Counted from the first letter of the stretch, positions 21,213 to 30,794 are shown. The stretch is DNA of 64,000 bases from Streptomyces harbinensis (GCF_900116145.1 NZ_FPAB01000005.1:372001-436000); one strand, 5' to 3'. Notes: generated by a model not told the origin, from the sequence alone. Made by a program: numbers and translations.

Positions 21213-22412
21213 GTGAGTGTGCACAGCTATACCGGCCGCCGTCCCGAGGTCCAGCGGACCTTGCGGAGCCGGCTCATGGACCGGGACTCGATCGCGCGCC
21301 GGCTGGACTGGCCGCTGCTGGGCGCCGCGCTGGCGCTCTCGCTGCTGGGCGCCACCGTGGTCTACTCGGCCACCCGGGCCCGCACCGATCTCACCGGCGA
21401 CGATCCGTACTTCTTCCTGATGCGGCACCTGCTGAACGTCGGCATCGGCTGCGGTCTCGCCGCCCTGGTGGTGTGGCTGGGCCACAGCCGGCTGCGCGAT
21501 CTGGTGCCGGTGCTGTACGCCGGCACGCTGGTGCTGTGCCTGGTGGTGCTCAGCCCGCTGGGCACCAATGTGAACGGCTCGCAGAGCTGGATCCAGCTGG
21601 GCGGCGGCTTCGCCTTCCAGCCCTCGGAGCTGGTGAAGGTCTCCGTCATCCTGGCCATGGCCACCCTGCTGGCCGCCGGGGTGGAGGGCGACGACAGCTC
21701 CGTCCCCGACTCCGCGTCGGTGCTGCGGGCGCTCGGCCTGGTGGCGATCCCCTCGGTGCTCATCCTGGCCACCCCGGACGTGGGCACCACGCTGGTGCTG
21801 GCCGCGATCGCGCTGGGCGTCCTGATGACCTCCGGCGCGGCGCGCGGCTGGATCATCGGCCTGGTGACGGCCGGGGTGCTGCTGGCGGTCGCGGTCTGGC
21901 TGCTCGGGGTGCTCGACCAGTACCAGATCAACCGGTTCGCGGCCTTCGCCAACCCCGCGCTCGACCCGGCCGGGGTGGGGTACAACACCAACCAGGCGCG
22001 GATCGCCATCGGTTCGGGCGGGCTCTTCGGGCAGGGCCTGTTCCACGGCAGCCAGACCCTGGGCCAGTTCGTGCCGGAGCAGCACACCGACTTCATCTTC
22101 ACGGTGGTGGGGGAGGAGCTGGGCTTCGTGGGCGGGGCGACGGTGATCGCCCTGTTCGGGGTCATCATGTGGCGCGGCTGCGTGATCGCCATGAAGTCCC
22201 CCGACGTGTACGGCACGATCGTGGCCGGCGGCATCGTCACCTGGGTCGCCTTCCAGTCCTTCGAGAACATGGGGATGGCCCTGGGCATCATGCCGGTCAC
22301 CGGTGTGCCGCTGCCGTTCCTGTCCTACGGCGGGTCCTCCACCTTCGCGATCTGGATCGCGATCGGGCTGCTGCTGGCCATCCAGGTGCGCCGCAAGACC
22401 ACCCGCAACTGA
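21213..22412 (+). CDS. RodA/FtsW/SpoVE (SEDS) peptidoglycan glycosyltransferase
   Basis: A 399-residue polytopic SEDS protein. Signatures include NGSQSWIQLGGGFAFQPSEL, the catalytic-region Asp in TPDVGTTLVLAA, the GQGLFHGSQTLGQFVPEQHTDFIFTVVGEELGF block and GVPLPFLSYGGSSTFA at the end. SEDS enzymes polymerise glycan strands together with a class B PBP; none is adjacent. The gene may serve cell-shape or sporulation growth. GTG 21213 (VSVHSYTGRRPEVQ) was chosen because of the -10 placement; ORF-internal ATG 21276 (MDRDSIARR) is a shorter alternative. Confidence 0.92.
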   Translation: MSVHSYTGRRPEVQRTLRSRLMDRDSIARRLDWPLLGAALALSLLGATVVYSATRARTDLTGDDPYFFLMRHLLNVGIGCGLAALVVWLGHSRLRDLVPVLYAGTLVLCLVVLSPLGTNVNGSQSWIQLGGGFAFQPSELVKVSVILAMATLLAAGVEGDDSSVPDSASVLRALGLVAIPSVLILATPDVGTTLVLAAIALGVLMTSGAARGWIIGLVTAGVLLAVAVWLLGVLDQYQINRFAAFANPALDPAGVGYNTNQARIAIGSGGLFGQGLFHGSQTLGQFVPEQHTDFIFTVVGEELGFVGGATVIALFGVIMWRGCVIAMKSPDVYGTIVAGGIVTWVAFQSFENMGMALGIMPVTGVPLPFLSYGGSSTFAIWIAIGLLLAIQVRRKTTRN

Positions 22413-22418
22413 CCCGGC

Positions 22419-22613
22419 CTAGTCCCGGCCGCCTCCGTCGCCCCGGTCGCCGGGTCCGTCGTGGTCGTCGCGGTCGTCGCGCCGGCTCCACGGCCACCGG
22501 CGGCGGGCCCGGCCGGACCCGCCCGCGCCCAGCCGGGCGGTGCCGTCCACCAGCGCCGCGACGAGCGCCACACCGGCGATCACCAACAGGACAATCCACC
22601 ACAAGGCGTCCAT
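22419..22613 (-). CDS. Small single-span membrane protein
   Basis: A 64-residue protein from the ATG at 22613 (MDALWWIVLLVIAGVALVAALVDG): one N-terminal transmembrane helix, then a Gly/Arg-rich stretch and an Asp/Arg/Gly-rich tail (RRDDRDDHDGPGDRGDGG). It is convergent with the rodA-like gene, 6 bp apart, and divergent from the MBL gene. Family unknown. Coding probability rests on the clear TM start and the codon pattern. Confidence 0.5.
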   Translation of the reverse strand: MDALWWIVLLVIAGVALVAALVDGTARLGAGGSGRARRRWPWSRRDDRDDHDGPGDRGDGGGRD

Positions 22614-22728
22614 GTTCCGACGGTACCCCGCGACGGTGATTCCGCCCACACCGCGGACCGGCCGGGGCGCGGCGGGCCGCCGTGCGACTTACAGTCATTC
22701 GAACCCCACCACGGAGGTTCCCCCGTCC

Positions 22729-23484
22729 ATGAAGCTCACCGTCGTCGGCTGCTCGGGGTCGTTCCCGTCCGCGGACTCGGCCTGTTCCAGCTACCTCATC
22801 GAGGCCGAGGGCTACCGGCTGCTCCTAGATCTGGGCAATGGCGCCCTCGGCGAGCTGCAGAAATACACGGGTCTGTACGACATCGACGCGATCGCGATCA
22901 GTCATCTCCATCCCGACCACTGCATCGACATGTGCGCCTACTTCGTCGCCCGCTACTACCGCTACGAAGGCGGCCGGTGCGAGCCGATCCCGGTCTACGG
23001 CCCGCAGAACACCGAGCGGCGGCTGACCACGGCGTACGACGACACCCCGTCGGAGAAGTCGATGAGCGAGGTCTTCGACTTCCGCCCGCTCACCGCCGGC
23101 GGCACCTTCCGGCTCGGGCCGCTCACCATCCGCACCGACCGGGTGACCCACCCGGTGGAGACCTACGGCTTCCGCGTCGAACACCGCGGCCGGACGCTGT
23201 GCTATTCGGGTGACACCGGCGAGTGCGGCAATCTCACCGAGCTGGCCAGGGACAGCGACCTCTTCCTGTGCGAGGCGTCCTTCACCCACGGCAAGGAGGA
23301 CATCGGTGAACTGCATCTCAACGGCCGGCAGGCGGGGGAGTGCGCCGAGCGGGCCGGGGCCAGGCAACTGGTCCTCACCCACATCCCGCCGTGGACCGAT
23401 CCGCTCACCAATCTCCGCGACGCCCGGGCGGCCTTCGGCGGCCCGGTGGAGCTGGCCAGGCCCGGGGCGGTCTACCGCGTCTGA
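22729..23484 (+). CDS. MBL-fold metallo-hydrolase (RNase Z-like group)
   Basis: A 251-residue metallo-beta-lactamase-fold protein. The metal motif [10 protein letters not shown], the later [11 protein letters not shown] and the [11 protein letters not shown] His segment supply the usual ligands. It belongs to the ElaC/Trz-like branch, so a phosphodiesterase or nuclease activity is plausible but substrate is unproven. It has a strong AC GGAGG ribosome site (22711-22717) 11 nt before ATG. It contains a rare CUA leucine codon at 22825-22827. rph follows 23 bp after its stop with its own -10-like element. Confidence 0.9.
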   Translation: MKLTVVGCSGSFPSADSACSSYLIEAEGYRLLLDLGNGALGELQKYTGLYDIDAIAISHLHPDHCIDMCAYFVARYYRYEGGRCEPIPVYGPQNTERRLTTAYDDTPSEKSMSEVFDFRPLTAGGTFRLGPLTIRTDRVTHPVETYGFRVEHRGRTLCYSGDTGECGNLTELARDSDLFLCEASFTHGKEDIGELHLNGRQAGECAERAGARQLVLTHIPPWTDPLTNLRDARAAFGGPVELARPGAVYRV

Positions 23485-23494
23485 GGCCGCCCAC

Positions 23495-23500
23495 TAGGCT
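23495..23500 (+). promoter_or_regulatory. -10-like hexamer for leaderless rph
   Basis: TAGGCT lies 7 nt before the ATG at 23508 with no ribosome site between. Confidence 0.45.
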
Positions 23501-23507
23501 CACCCGC

Positions 23508-24236
23508 ATGTCTCGTATCGACGGCCGCCAGGCCGACCAGCTCCGCCCCGTCTCCATCGAGCGCGGCTGGAGCAAGCACGCCGAGGGCTCCGTGCTGGTG
23601 TCCTTCGGGGACACCAAGGTGCTGTGCACCGCCAGCTTCACCGAGGGCGTGCCGCGCTGGCGGCGCGGCAGCGGCGAGGGCTGGGTCACCGGCGAGTACG
23701 CGATGCTGCCCCGGGCCACCAACACCCGGGGCGACCGCGAGTCGGTGCGCGGCAAGATCGGCGGCCGTACCCATGAGATCTCCCGGCTCATCGGCCGCTC
23801 GCTGCGCGCGGTGGTGGACTTCAAGGCCCTCGGCGAGAACACGATCGTGCTGGACTGCGATGTGCTCCAGGCGGACGGCGGGACCCGTACCGCCGCCATC
23901 ACCGGCGCCTATGTGGCGCTGGCCGACGCGATCTCCTGGGGCCGGGCCCGCAAGCTCGTCAAGGGCAAGGGCCAGCCGCTGACCGGCTCGGTGGCGGCGG
24001 TCAGCGTCGGCGTCGTCGGCGGTGTGCCGATGCTGGACCTGGCGTACGAGGAGGACGTGCGGGCCGGCACCGACATGAACGTGGTGTGCACCGGCGACGG
24101 CCGCTTCATCGAGGTGCAGGGCACCGCCGAGGGGGTGCCGTTCGCCCGGCACGAGCTGAACGCGCTGCTGGACCTGGCGGTGGCTGGCTGTGCCGAACTC
24201 GACGCGGCCCAGCGGGCGGCGCTGGCGGCCGACTGA
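23508..24236 (+). CDS. rph: Ribonuclease PH
   Basis: A 242-residue phosphorolytic 3'-exoribonuclease that trims tRNA 3' ends. Diagnostic segments are [16 protein letters not shown], the arginine-rich [31 protein letters not shown], the [19 protein letters not shown] catalytic stretch and the C-terminal [10 protein letters not shown]. Length is normal. In related genomes rdgB usually follows closely, as remembered; here the LacI/ABC/GH42 operon lies between them. A hairpin follows the stop. Confidence 0.97.
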   Translation: MSRIDGRQADQLRPVSIERGWSKHAEGSVLVSFGDTKVLCTASFTEGVPRWRRGSGEGWVTGEYAMLPRATNTRGDRESVRGKIGGRTHEISRLIGRSLRAVVDFKALGENTIVLDCDVLQADGGTRTAAITGAYVALADAISWGRARKLVKGKGQPLTGSVAAVSVGVVGGVPMLDLAYEEDVRAGTDMNVVCTGDGRFIEVQGTAEGVPFARHELNALLDLAVAGCAELDAAQRAALAAD

Positions 24237-24253
24237 CCACCGGACATCCCGCC

Positions 24254-24290
24254 GGGGCGGTTACCCACCGTGAGGACGGGTGGCCGCCCC
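24254..24290 (+). terminator. Terminator after rph
   Basis: GGGGCGG..CCCACC pairs with GGGTGG-CCGCCCC (13 bp, with a 3-nt bulge at 24261-24263), 17 nt after the rph stop and followed by CTCTTTGT. Confidence 0.6.
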
Positions 24291-24388
24291 CGCTCTTTGT
24301 CCGGTATCCCGAACGAATTTCAGCATCCCGAACGTTTTTCCGCCGTAAACCTTGACGCCTCCGAGTACCCCTCCTTAACGTACCGGCA

Positions 24389-24414
24389 ACCGGCTGACTG
24401 CGCAGTCAACCGGT
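24389..24414. promoter_or_regulatory. Near-perfect 26-bp palindrome, probable LacI-family operator
   Basis: The central 14 bp (TGACTGCGCAGTCA) are perfectly palindromic. After one mismatched pair, outer arms ACCGG and CCGGT also match, giving 12 of 13 pairs. It lies 24 bp upstream of the lacI-type ATG at 24438. A central CG with symmetric arms is the usual form of a LacI-family operator, so autoregulation and operon control are inferred. Confidence 0.7.
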
Positions 24415-24437
24415 GCCGCTGGCAAAGGAGCTGGTGC

Positions 24438-25493
24438 ATGACGAGCCGCATATCCATGAGGGATGTCGCCCGCCGGGCCGGGGTGTCCCAGAAAACCGTT
24501 TCCCGGGTGGTCAACGACGAACCCCACGTCTCCCCGGAGTTGCGCGCCCGCGTACGGCGCGAGATAGAACTCCTCGGTTACCGGCCCAATACCTTCGCCC
24601 GCGCCCTGGTCACCCGGCGCTCCCGGAGAATCGGCCTCATCTCCACCGGCAGCGGCTATTTCGGCCCCGCTTCCCTCCTCAGCGGACTCCAGCGCGCCGC
24701 CCACGCCGAAGGCTACGACGTGAGCGTCATCCACGCCGACGAACACGACCCGGAAGAAGCCGGGCGCGCCGTCTGGCAATTGGTCGGCCACGGAATCGAC
24801 GGCATCGCCCTGTGCGGCCCGATCGGCTCCGCGGACATCGCCCGGCACATTCCGCGCGAGATCCCCGTCCTGCGCGTCGACCTCCCCGAGGACCCGGCCG
24901 GCCCCGCCGAAACGGACGGCCACCGGGTGCTGTGGGTCGGCAACGACGACATCACCGCCGCCACCGAGGCCACCGCCCACCTGCTGCGGCTCGGCCACCG
25001 CACCGTCCACCACCTCGCCGGCCCGCCCCGCTGGGCCGTCACCGGCTACCGCCAACGCGGCTGGCGCACCGCCCTGGAACTGGCGGGCGCACCCCGCCCC
25101 GAGGCGCGGCACGGCGACTGGAGCCCCGCCTCCGGCTACCGGGCCACCCGCGAACTCCTCCAGGACGGCGGCGTCACCGCGCTGTTCGCCGCCAACGACC
25201 AGATGGCCATCGGCGCCGTCCACGCCATCGAGCGCAGCGGCCGGCGCGTCCCCGAGGACGTCAGCGTCATCGGCTTCGACGACATCCCCGAAGCCGGCTA
25301 CCTCTCCGTCCCGCTCACCACCGTCCGGCAGGACTTCGCCCGCATCGCCCGCGAAGGCATGCACCGGCTCGTCGCCGCCATCGGCCACACCACGGGGCCC
25401 GGCACCGACGCCGCCCCGGCCGGTCTCGCCATCCCCGCCGAACTCGTCCACCGCGCCTCCACCGCACCCCCGCCGGCCCCGCCCACCGCCTGA
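24438..25493 (+). CDS. LacI-family transcriptional regulator
   Basis: A 351-residue repressor. The N-terminal helix-turn-helix and hinge are visible (SMRDVARRAGVSQKTVSRVVNDE, then LGYRPNTFARALVTRRSRRIGL), followed by the periplasmic-binding-protein-like effector domain with TALFAANDQMAIGAVHAI and VIGFDDIPEAGYLSVPLTTV. The ATG at 24438 has an AAAGGAG ribosome site 7 nt upstream. It heads a sugar operon (binding protein, two permeases, GH42 enzyme) 32 bp downstream and most likely represses it until a galactoside is present. Confidence 0.93.
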   Translation: MTSRISMRDVARRAGVSQKTVSRVVNDEPHVSPELRARVRREIELLGYRPNTFARALVTRRSRRIGLISTGSGYFGPASLLSGLQRAAHAEGYDVSVIHADEHDPEEAGRAVWQLVGHGIDGIALCGPIGSADIARHIPREIPVLRVDLPEDPAGPAETDGHRVLWVGNDDITAATEATAHLLRLGHRTVHHLAGPPRWAVTGYRQRGWRTALELAGAPRPEARHGDWSPASGYRATRELLQDGGVTALFAANDQMAIGAVHAIERSGRRVPEDVSVIGFDDIPEAGYLSVPLTTVRQDFARIAREGMHRLVAAIGHTTGPGTDAAPAGLAIPAELVHRASTAPPPAPPTA

Positions 25494-25525
25494 GCCCCCA
25501 CCGGCACCGCAACACAGGGACGACG

Positions 25526-26905
25526 ATGACCCGCACCCACCACCCCCCGCCCACACCGCCGCCCGGCATATCCCGCAGGCACGTGCTCCGCGCCGCCGGC
25601 GGCCTCGGCGCCGCCGCGGCCCTCACCCCCGCACTCGCCGCCTGCGGCTCCGCCGCACCCGCCGAACCCCTCACCTCGGGACGCGCCGACCTCGCCTTCT
25701 GGACCCACGACGACGCCTACGTCGACTTCTTCCGCGAAGCCGCCGCCAACACCACCGGCTCCCCCTTCACCTGGCACCTCCGCCCCACCCGGGCCGGCGC
25801 CGCCGACCTCGTCACCAAGACCATCGCCCAGGCCATCGCCGGCCGCGGCACCCCCGACGTCGCCGGCTTCGAGATCGGCGCCTTCACCCGGCTGCTGCGC
25901 GGCGACATCGCCGCCGAACTCCTCGAAGACCTCACCGGCCACCTCGACCCGGACATCCGGGCGGACCTGCTCACCGTGCGCACCGAGCCGTTCAGCAAGG
26001 ACGGCGCCCTCTACGCGCTCGACTCCGACGCCCCGCTGGTCGTCTACTACTACCGCGAGCCCGAATTCGCCCGCTACCACCTGCCCACCGACCTCGGCAG
26101 CTGGGACGAACTAGCCGACGCCGGCACCCGCCTCGCCGACCGGCACGGCGTCGCCGTCGCCGCCGTCCCCACCGGCAGCGACCTCCCGCAGGTCCTCCAG
26201 TCCTTCGAGATGCTGCTCCTCCAGCGCGGCGGCCGGCTCTTCGACGCCGACGGCACCCTCACCCTCGACACTCCCGAGGCCGAGGACACCCTGCGCTTCC
26301 TCGCCGACGGCGTGCAGCGCGGCTACCTCACCACCGTCTCCGACTACTACGGCCCCAGCATGCAGGCCGCCCTGAAGACCGGAAAAGTCATCGGCCAGTG
26401 GATGGCCAGCTGGTACAAGGTCTACGGACTCATCGCCAACGTCCCCGAACAGTCCGGCCAGTGGCGCATCCGCCCGCTGCCCGTCTTCCCCGGCGGCGGA
26501 GGCCGCACCTCCTTCGCCGGCGGCACCGGCTTCGCCGCCCTGCGCGGCAAACGCAACACCCTCGCCGGCGTCGAACTCGTCAAAGCCGCCTACCTCGACC
26601 CCGCCGAACAGGTACGCCGCTACACCGTCCTCGGCTACCTCCCCAGCCGGCGCTCCGTCTTCAACGACCCCGGGCTCACCCGCATCGAGGACGCGTACTG
26701 CGGCGGCCAGCGCATGTTCGAGGTGTACCGGGACATCATCGACGAAGCCCCCGTCCTCCATCTCAGCGCCGACCGCACCATTCTCGAAACCGTCCTCAGC
26801 GGCTATCTGCTGCGCGCCTACCAGGGCCGCACCTCACCCCGCGAAGCCCTGAGAAACGCCGAAGAAGATTTCCGGGGACAGACCCGCAACCGAGGAGGAT
26901 CGTGA
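25526..26905 (+). CDS. ABC sugar-binding lipoprotein (Tat-type signal)
   Basis: A 459-residue extracellular solute-binding protein (family 1, oligosaccharide type). The signal has a twin-arginine motif SRRHVLRAAG (Arg17-Arg18) and a lipobox LAAC with Cys40, so Tat export and lipidation are predicted. The body shows SBP_bac_1 features such as WTHDDAYVDFF and the GKVIGQWMASW segment. Codon 196 is the rare CUA (26111-26113). Its TGA overlaps the next ATG, coupling it to the first permease. It likely binds galactosides, given the GH42 enzyme downstream. Confidence 0.93.
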   Translation: MTRTHHPPPTPPPGISRRHVLRAAGGLGAAAALTPALAACGSAAPAEPLTSGRADLAFWTHDDAYVDFFREAAANTTGSPFTWHLRPTRAGAADLVTKTIAQAIAGRGTPDVAGFEIGAFTRLLRGDIAAELLEDLTGHLDPDIRADLLTVRTEPFSKDGALYALDSDAPLVVYYYREPEFARYHLPTDLGSWDELADAGTRLADRHGVAVAAVPTGSDLPQVLQSFEMLLLQRGGRLFDADGTLTLDTPEAEDTLRFLADGVQRGYLTTVSDYYGPSMQAALKTGKVIGQWMASWYKVYGLIANVPEQSGQWRIRPLPVFPGGGGRTSFAGGTGFAALRGKRNTLAGVELVKAAYLDPAEQVRRYTVLGYLPSRRSVFNDPGLTRIEDAYCGGQRMFEVYRDIIDEAPVLHLSADRTILETVLSGYLLRAYQGRTSPREALRNAEEDFRGQTRNRGGS

Positions 26906-27780
26906 TGGCCTCCCGCGGCAGACAATGGGCGCCCTACGCCTTCATCGCCCCTTTCTACCTCCTCTACGGCCTGTTCATGGTCGTCCCCATCGGCGTCGCC
27001 TGCTATCTCAGTCTCACCGAATGGGTCGGCCTCGGCACCCCCACCTTCATCGGCTTCGCGAATTTCACCGACCTCGCCCGCGACACCAGTTTCCACACCG
27101 CACTCGGCAATTCCCTGATCTTCGTGCTGGTATCGCTCTTCCTCGTCGTTCCCGCCGCGCTGCTCATCGCCCAGCTCCTCAACACCCGGGGCCTGCGCGC
27201 CCGCGATCTGTTCCGGGTCACCTTCTTCATCCCCATGGTGTTGTCACCCATCGTGATCGCCCTGCTCTACAGCCTGCTGCTCGACCGCGAATACGGACTC
27301 GTCAACTCCGTGCTGCGCGCCCTCTTCGGCTGGGGCGGCGCCGACTGGCTCGGCGACCCCACCCTCGCCAAGGTCTCCATCAGCTTCGTCCTGCTGTGGC
27401 GCTGGACCGGCTACCTCACCATCTTCTTCCTCGCCGCCCTCCAGGCCGTCCCCCGCGAACTGTACGAATCCGCCGAACTCGACGGCGCCGGAACCGTCCG
27501 CCAGTTCACCACCGTCACCCTGCCCGCCATCCGGCCCGTCACCGCCTTCGTCGTGGTGACCTCCTTCATCGGCGCCGCCCAGCTCTTCGACGAGCCCTAC
27601 CTCATCACCGGCGGCGGACCCGGCGAAGCCACTCTCACCGTCGCCCAGTTCGTCTACCGCGCCGCCTTCGAACGCCAGCAGTTCGGCTACGCCGCCGCCG
27701 CCGGCCTCGTGCTGTTCGCCGTCGTCTTCGGCCTCAGCCAACTCCTCAACCGGCTGCTGCGCATCGGGAGGACCGCATGA
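26905..27780 (+). CDS. ABC sugar permease (MalF/LacF type)
   Basis: A 291-residue inner-membrane permease with six predicted spans. N-terminal APYAFIAPFYLLYGLFMVVPIG is typical of the LacF branch, and the EAA loop is ESAELDGAGTVRQFTTVTLPAIRP. The ATG overlaps the upstream stop by one base after a GAGGAGGAT ribosome site. It forms a heterodimer with the next gene product. No ATPase is encoded in the operon; Streptomyces importers of this class commonly share the MsiK ATPase, which is an inference here. Confidence 0.93.
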   Translation: MASRGRQWAPYAFIAPFYLLYGLFMVVPIGVACYLSLTEWVGLGTPTFIGFANFTDLARDTSFHTALGNSLIFVLVSLFLVVPAALLIAQLLNTRGLRARDLFRVTFFIPMVLSPIVIALLYSLLLDREYGLVNSVLRALFGWGGADWLGDPTLAKVSISFVLLWRWTGYLTIFFLAALQAVPRELYESAELDGAGTVRQFTTVTLPAIRPVTAFVVVTSFIGAAQLFDEPYLITGGGPGEATLTVAQFVYRAAFERQQFGYAAAAGLVLFAVVFGLSQLLNRLLRIGRTA

Positions 27781-28652
27781 GCGCCACCCGCGCCCGTACC
27801 CGCACCCCTCGCCCCGCCCCCCGGCGCCGCCGCTCGATACCCGGCCGGATCGCCCTCTACGGCACCCTCACCCTGCTGCTCGTCGTCTTCGCCGCACCCC
27901 TCCTCTGGGCCCTCTCCGGCTCCTTCAAACCGCGCGGCGACATCTTCGACTACCCGCCCACCCTCGTCCCCGACCCCGCCACCACCGAGAACTACCGCAA
28001 CCTGCTCACCGGACAGCCGTTCTGGAGCTGGTTCGCCATCAGCGTCGTCACCGCGCTCATCGCCACCACCGTCGCCGTCCTGGTGTGCGCGCTGGCCGGC
28101 TTCGCCTTCGCCAAATACCGCTTCGCCGGCAAGAAACTGCTGTTCGGCGTCATGTTCAGCTCGCTGTCCGTGCCGTTCGCGGTGATCCTCGTCCCGTTGT
28201 TCATCCTGGTCGTCAAGTCCGGACTCGCCAACCCCTGGTTCGCCCTCGTCGTCCCCTGGGTCGCCCCCGCCTTCGGGATCTTCATGATGCAGCAATACAT
28301 CATCCAGTCCATCCCGGACGAGATCCTCGAAGCCGCCCGCCTCGACGGCGCCGGCGAGTTCGGCATCTTCCTCCGCGTCGTCCTGCCCCTGCTGCGGCCC
28401 TCCCTCGGCGCCCTCGCCGTCTGGCAGTTCCTCCAGAGCTACAACAGCTTCCTGTGGCCGCTCGTCCTCATCTCCGACGTCGACCAGTACACCCTGCCGC
28501 TCGGCCTCAACATCCTCTTCCGCGCCGAGAGCCGCGCCTTCGACCTGGTCCTGCCCGGCGCCGTCCTCGCCTCCGTACCGACCATCGCCGTCTTCCTGCT
28601 GCTGCGCAAACAGCTGCTCGAAGGACTCTCCGCCGGAGCCGTCAAAGGCTGA
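27777..28652 (+). CDS. ABC sugar permease (MalG/LacG type)
   Basis: A 291-residue permease with an Arg-rich N-terminus (TRTPRPAPRRRRS) before the first span. The hallmark EAA motif is LEAARLDGAGEFGIFLRVVLPLLRP. It overlaps the preceding permease by 4 bp (ATGA). Together they form the transmembrane channel for the sugar bound by the upstream lipoprotein. Confidence 0.93.
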   Translation: MSATRARTRTPRPAPRRRRSIPGRIALYGTLTLLLVVFAAPLLWALSGSFKPRGDIFDYPPTLVPDPATTENYRNLLTGQPFWSWFAISVVTALIATTVAVLVCALAGFAFAKYRFAGKKLLFGVMFSSLSVPFAVILVPLFILVVKSGLANPWFALVVPWVAPAFGIFMMQQYIIQSIPDEILEAARLDGAGEFGIFLRVVLPLLRPSLGALAVWQFLQSYNSFLWPLVLISDVDQYTLPLGLNILFRAESRAFDLVLPGAVLASVPTIAVFLLLRKQLLEGLSAGAVKG

Positions 28653-28683
28653 CCGCCCGCCCCGCAGAAAGGCCCCACACCCC

Positions 28684-30786
28684 ATGTCCCACCTGCCCGA
28701 CCGGGTTCTGTTCGGCGCCGCCTACTACCACGAGTACCAGCCCTCCCCGCGCCTGGACGAAGACCTCGACCTCATGGCCGCCGCCCACTTCACCGTCATC
28801 CGCGTCGGCGAATCCGTCTGGTCCACCTGGGAACCCGAGAACGGCGTCTTCGACCTCGACTGGCTCCAGCCCGTCCTCGACGGCGCCCACGCCCGCGGCA
28901 TCCAGGTCATCCTCGGCACCCCCACCTACGCCGCCCCGCCCTGGCTCGCCCGCGCCTACCCCGAGATCAACACCGAACGCCGCACCGGAGCCCGCGCCGG
29001 CTGGGGCGCCCGCCAGGAAATCGACTACACCCACCCCGCGTTCCTCTTCCACGCCGAACGCGTCATCCGCAAGATCATCCAGCGCTACGCCGGCCACCCC
29101 GCCGTCATCGGCTACCAGGTCGACAACGAACCCGGCAACGAGATCTTCCACAACCACGGCGTCTTCCAGCGCTTCACCGACCACCTGCGCGAGCGCTACG
29201 GCACCGTCGAGGAACTCAACCGCGCCTGGGGCCTCACCTACTGGTCCCACCGCCTCGCCACCTGGGCCGACCTGTGGACCCCCGACGGCAACGCCCAGCC
29301 CCAGTACTCCCTCGCCTGGCGCCGCTTCCAGGACGACCTCACCACCGCCTTCATCGGCTGGCAGGCCGACATCGTGCGCGAATACGCCCGCCCCGGCCAG
29401 TTCGTCACCACCTGCATCTCCTACGAACGCCCCACCGTCCGCGACGACGACGTCACCGCCCGCCTCGACATCACCGCCGGCAACCCCTACTACCGCATGC
29501 AGGACAGCCTCCAGCTGCCCGCGAGCCCCACCGACCCCGGCCAGAGCTGGACCACCCACGGCACCTGGGCCCTGTACGCCACCGCCGACCGCATGTACTC
29601 CTCCCGCCAGGAACCCTTCCTCGTCACCGAGACCAACGCCCAGGCCATCGGCCCCTCCTGGATCAACGAACCCGCCTACGACGGCCAGTGGCGCCAGGCC
29701 GCCTGGGCCCTCGTCTCCCGCGGCGCCACCATGATCGAGTACTGGCACTGGCACACCCTGCACTACGGCGCCGAAACGTTCTGGGGCGGCATCCTCCCGC
29801 ACAGCCAGGAACCCGGCCGCACCTACCAACAGCTCGCCGCGCTCGGCGCCGAGTTCCACCGCGCCGGCCCGCTCGTCGCCGCCCTCACCCCCGACACCGA
29901 CGTCACCCTCCTGTACTCCGCCGACAGCAAACGCGCCCTCACCGAACACCCCCTGCTCGCCGCACCCGACGGCGGCCCCGACCCCCGCTCGTACCAGAGC
30001 GTCCTGGACGCCTACCAGCGCGGCGCCTTCGACGCCGGACTCCAGAGCGGCCTCATCCACCCACGCCAGCTCTTCGGCCAGGACCCCGCCGCCTGCGCCG
30101 CCGCCCGCCCGCTGCTCGTCGCCGCCGGACTCCTGGTCGCCGACGACACCCAACTGCGCTGGCTGAAGGCGTACGCGGCGGCCGGCGGCCACCTCGTCCT
30201 CGGCATCCACACCGGCTACGGCGACGAAGAAGCCCGCGCCCGCACCGAACGCAAACCCGCCCACCTCAGCGACGCCGCCGGCGTCCACTACGACGAGTTC
30301 TCCACCCTGCGCACCCCGCTGCCCGTCCACACCCCCGACGGCTCCCCGCTGCGGCTGCCCGCCGGCACCACCGCCACCCGCTGGGCCGACGGACTGCTCC
30401 CCGCCGACGGCACCGACATCCTCGCCGGCTACACCCACCCGCACTTCTCCCGCTGGCCCGCCGTCACCACCCGCGCCCACGGCACCGGCCGCATCACCTG
30501 CGTCGGCACCGTCCCCGACCCCGCCCTCGCCGCCGCCGTCCTCACCTGGGCCGCCGGCGAGCGCACCGGCGACGGCTGGCGGCCCGCCGCCGACAGCCAG
30601 ACCGTCACCGGCGCCACCGCCGGCGACGGCACTCGGCTGCGCTTCGTCCACAACTGGTCCTTCACCCCCAGCACCTTCCCCCTGCCCACCGCCGTACGGG
30701 ACGTCCTCACCGGCACCGACCTGCCCGCGGGCGACACCCTCCACCTCGGCCCCTGGGACGTCCGCGTCCTCGCCGAACACGGATAA
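28684..30786 (+). CDS. Beta-galactosidase, glycoside hydrolase family 42
   Basis: A 700-residue GH42 enzyme. The N-terminal TIM barrel begins VLFGAAYYHEYQP. The acid/base Glu149 sits in VDNEPGNEIF and the nucleophile Glu316 in LVTETNAQ. Trimerisation and C-terminal domains follow. No signal peptide is present, so it hydrolyses galactosides after import by the adjacent transporter. The ATG at 28684 follows AGAAAGG. It is the last gene of the LacI-controlled operon; rdgB begins 8 bp downstream. Confidence 0.95.
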   Translation: MSHLPDRVLFGAAYYHEYQPSPRLDEDLDLMAAAHFTVIRVGESVWSTWEPENGVFDLDWLQPVLDGAHARGIQVILGTPTYAAPPWLARAYPEINTERRTGARAGWGARQEIDYTHPAFLFHAERVIRKIIQRYAGHPAVIGYQVDNEPGNEIFHNHGVFQRFTDHLRERYGTVEELNRAWGLTYWSHRLATWADLWTPDGNAQPQYSLAWRRFQDDLTTAFIGWQADIVREYARPGQFVTTCISYERPTVRDDDVTARLDITAGNPYYRMQDSLQLPASPTDPGQSWTTHGTWALYATADRMYSSRQEPFLVTETNAQAIGPSWINEPAYDGQWRQAAWALVSRGATMIEYWHWHTLHYGAETFWGGILPHSQEPGRTYQQLAALGAEFHRAGPLVAALTPDTDVTLLYSADSKRALTEHPLLAAPDGGPDPRSYQSVLDAYQRGAFDAGLQSGLIHPRQLFGQDPAACAAARPLLVAAGLLVADDTQLRWLKAYAAAGGHLVLGIHTGYGDEEARARTERKPAHLSDAAGVHYDEFSTLRTPLPVHTPDGSPLRLPAGTTATRWADGLLPADGTDILAGYTHPHFSRWPAVTTRAHGTGRITCVGTVPDPALAAAVLTWAAGERTGDGWRPAADSQTVTGATAGDGTRLRFVHNWSFTPSTFPLPTAVRDVLTGTDLPAGDTLHLGPWDVRVLAEHG

Positions 30787-30794
30787 TCACCGCC

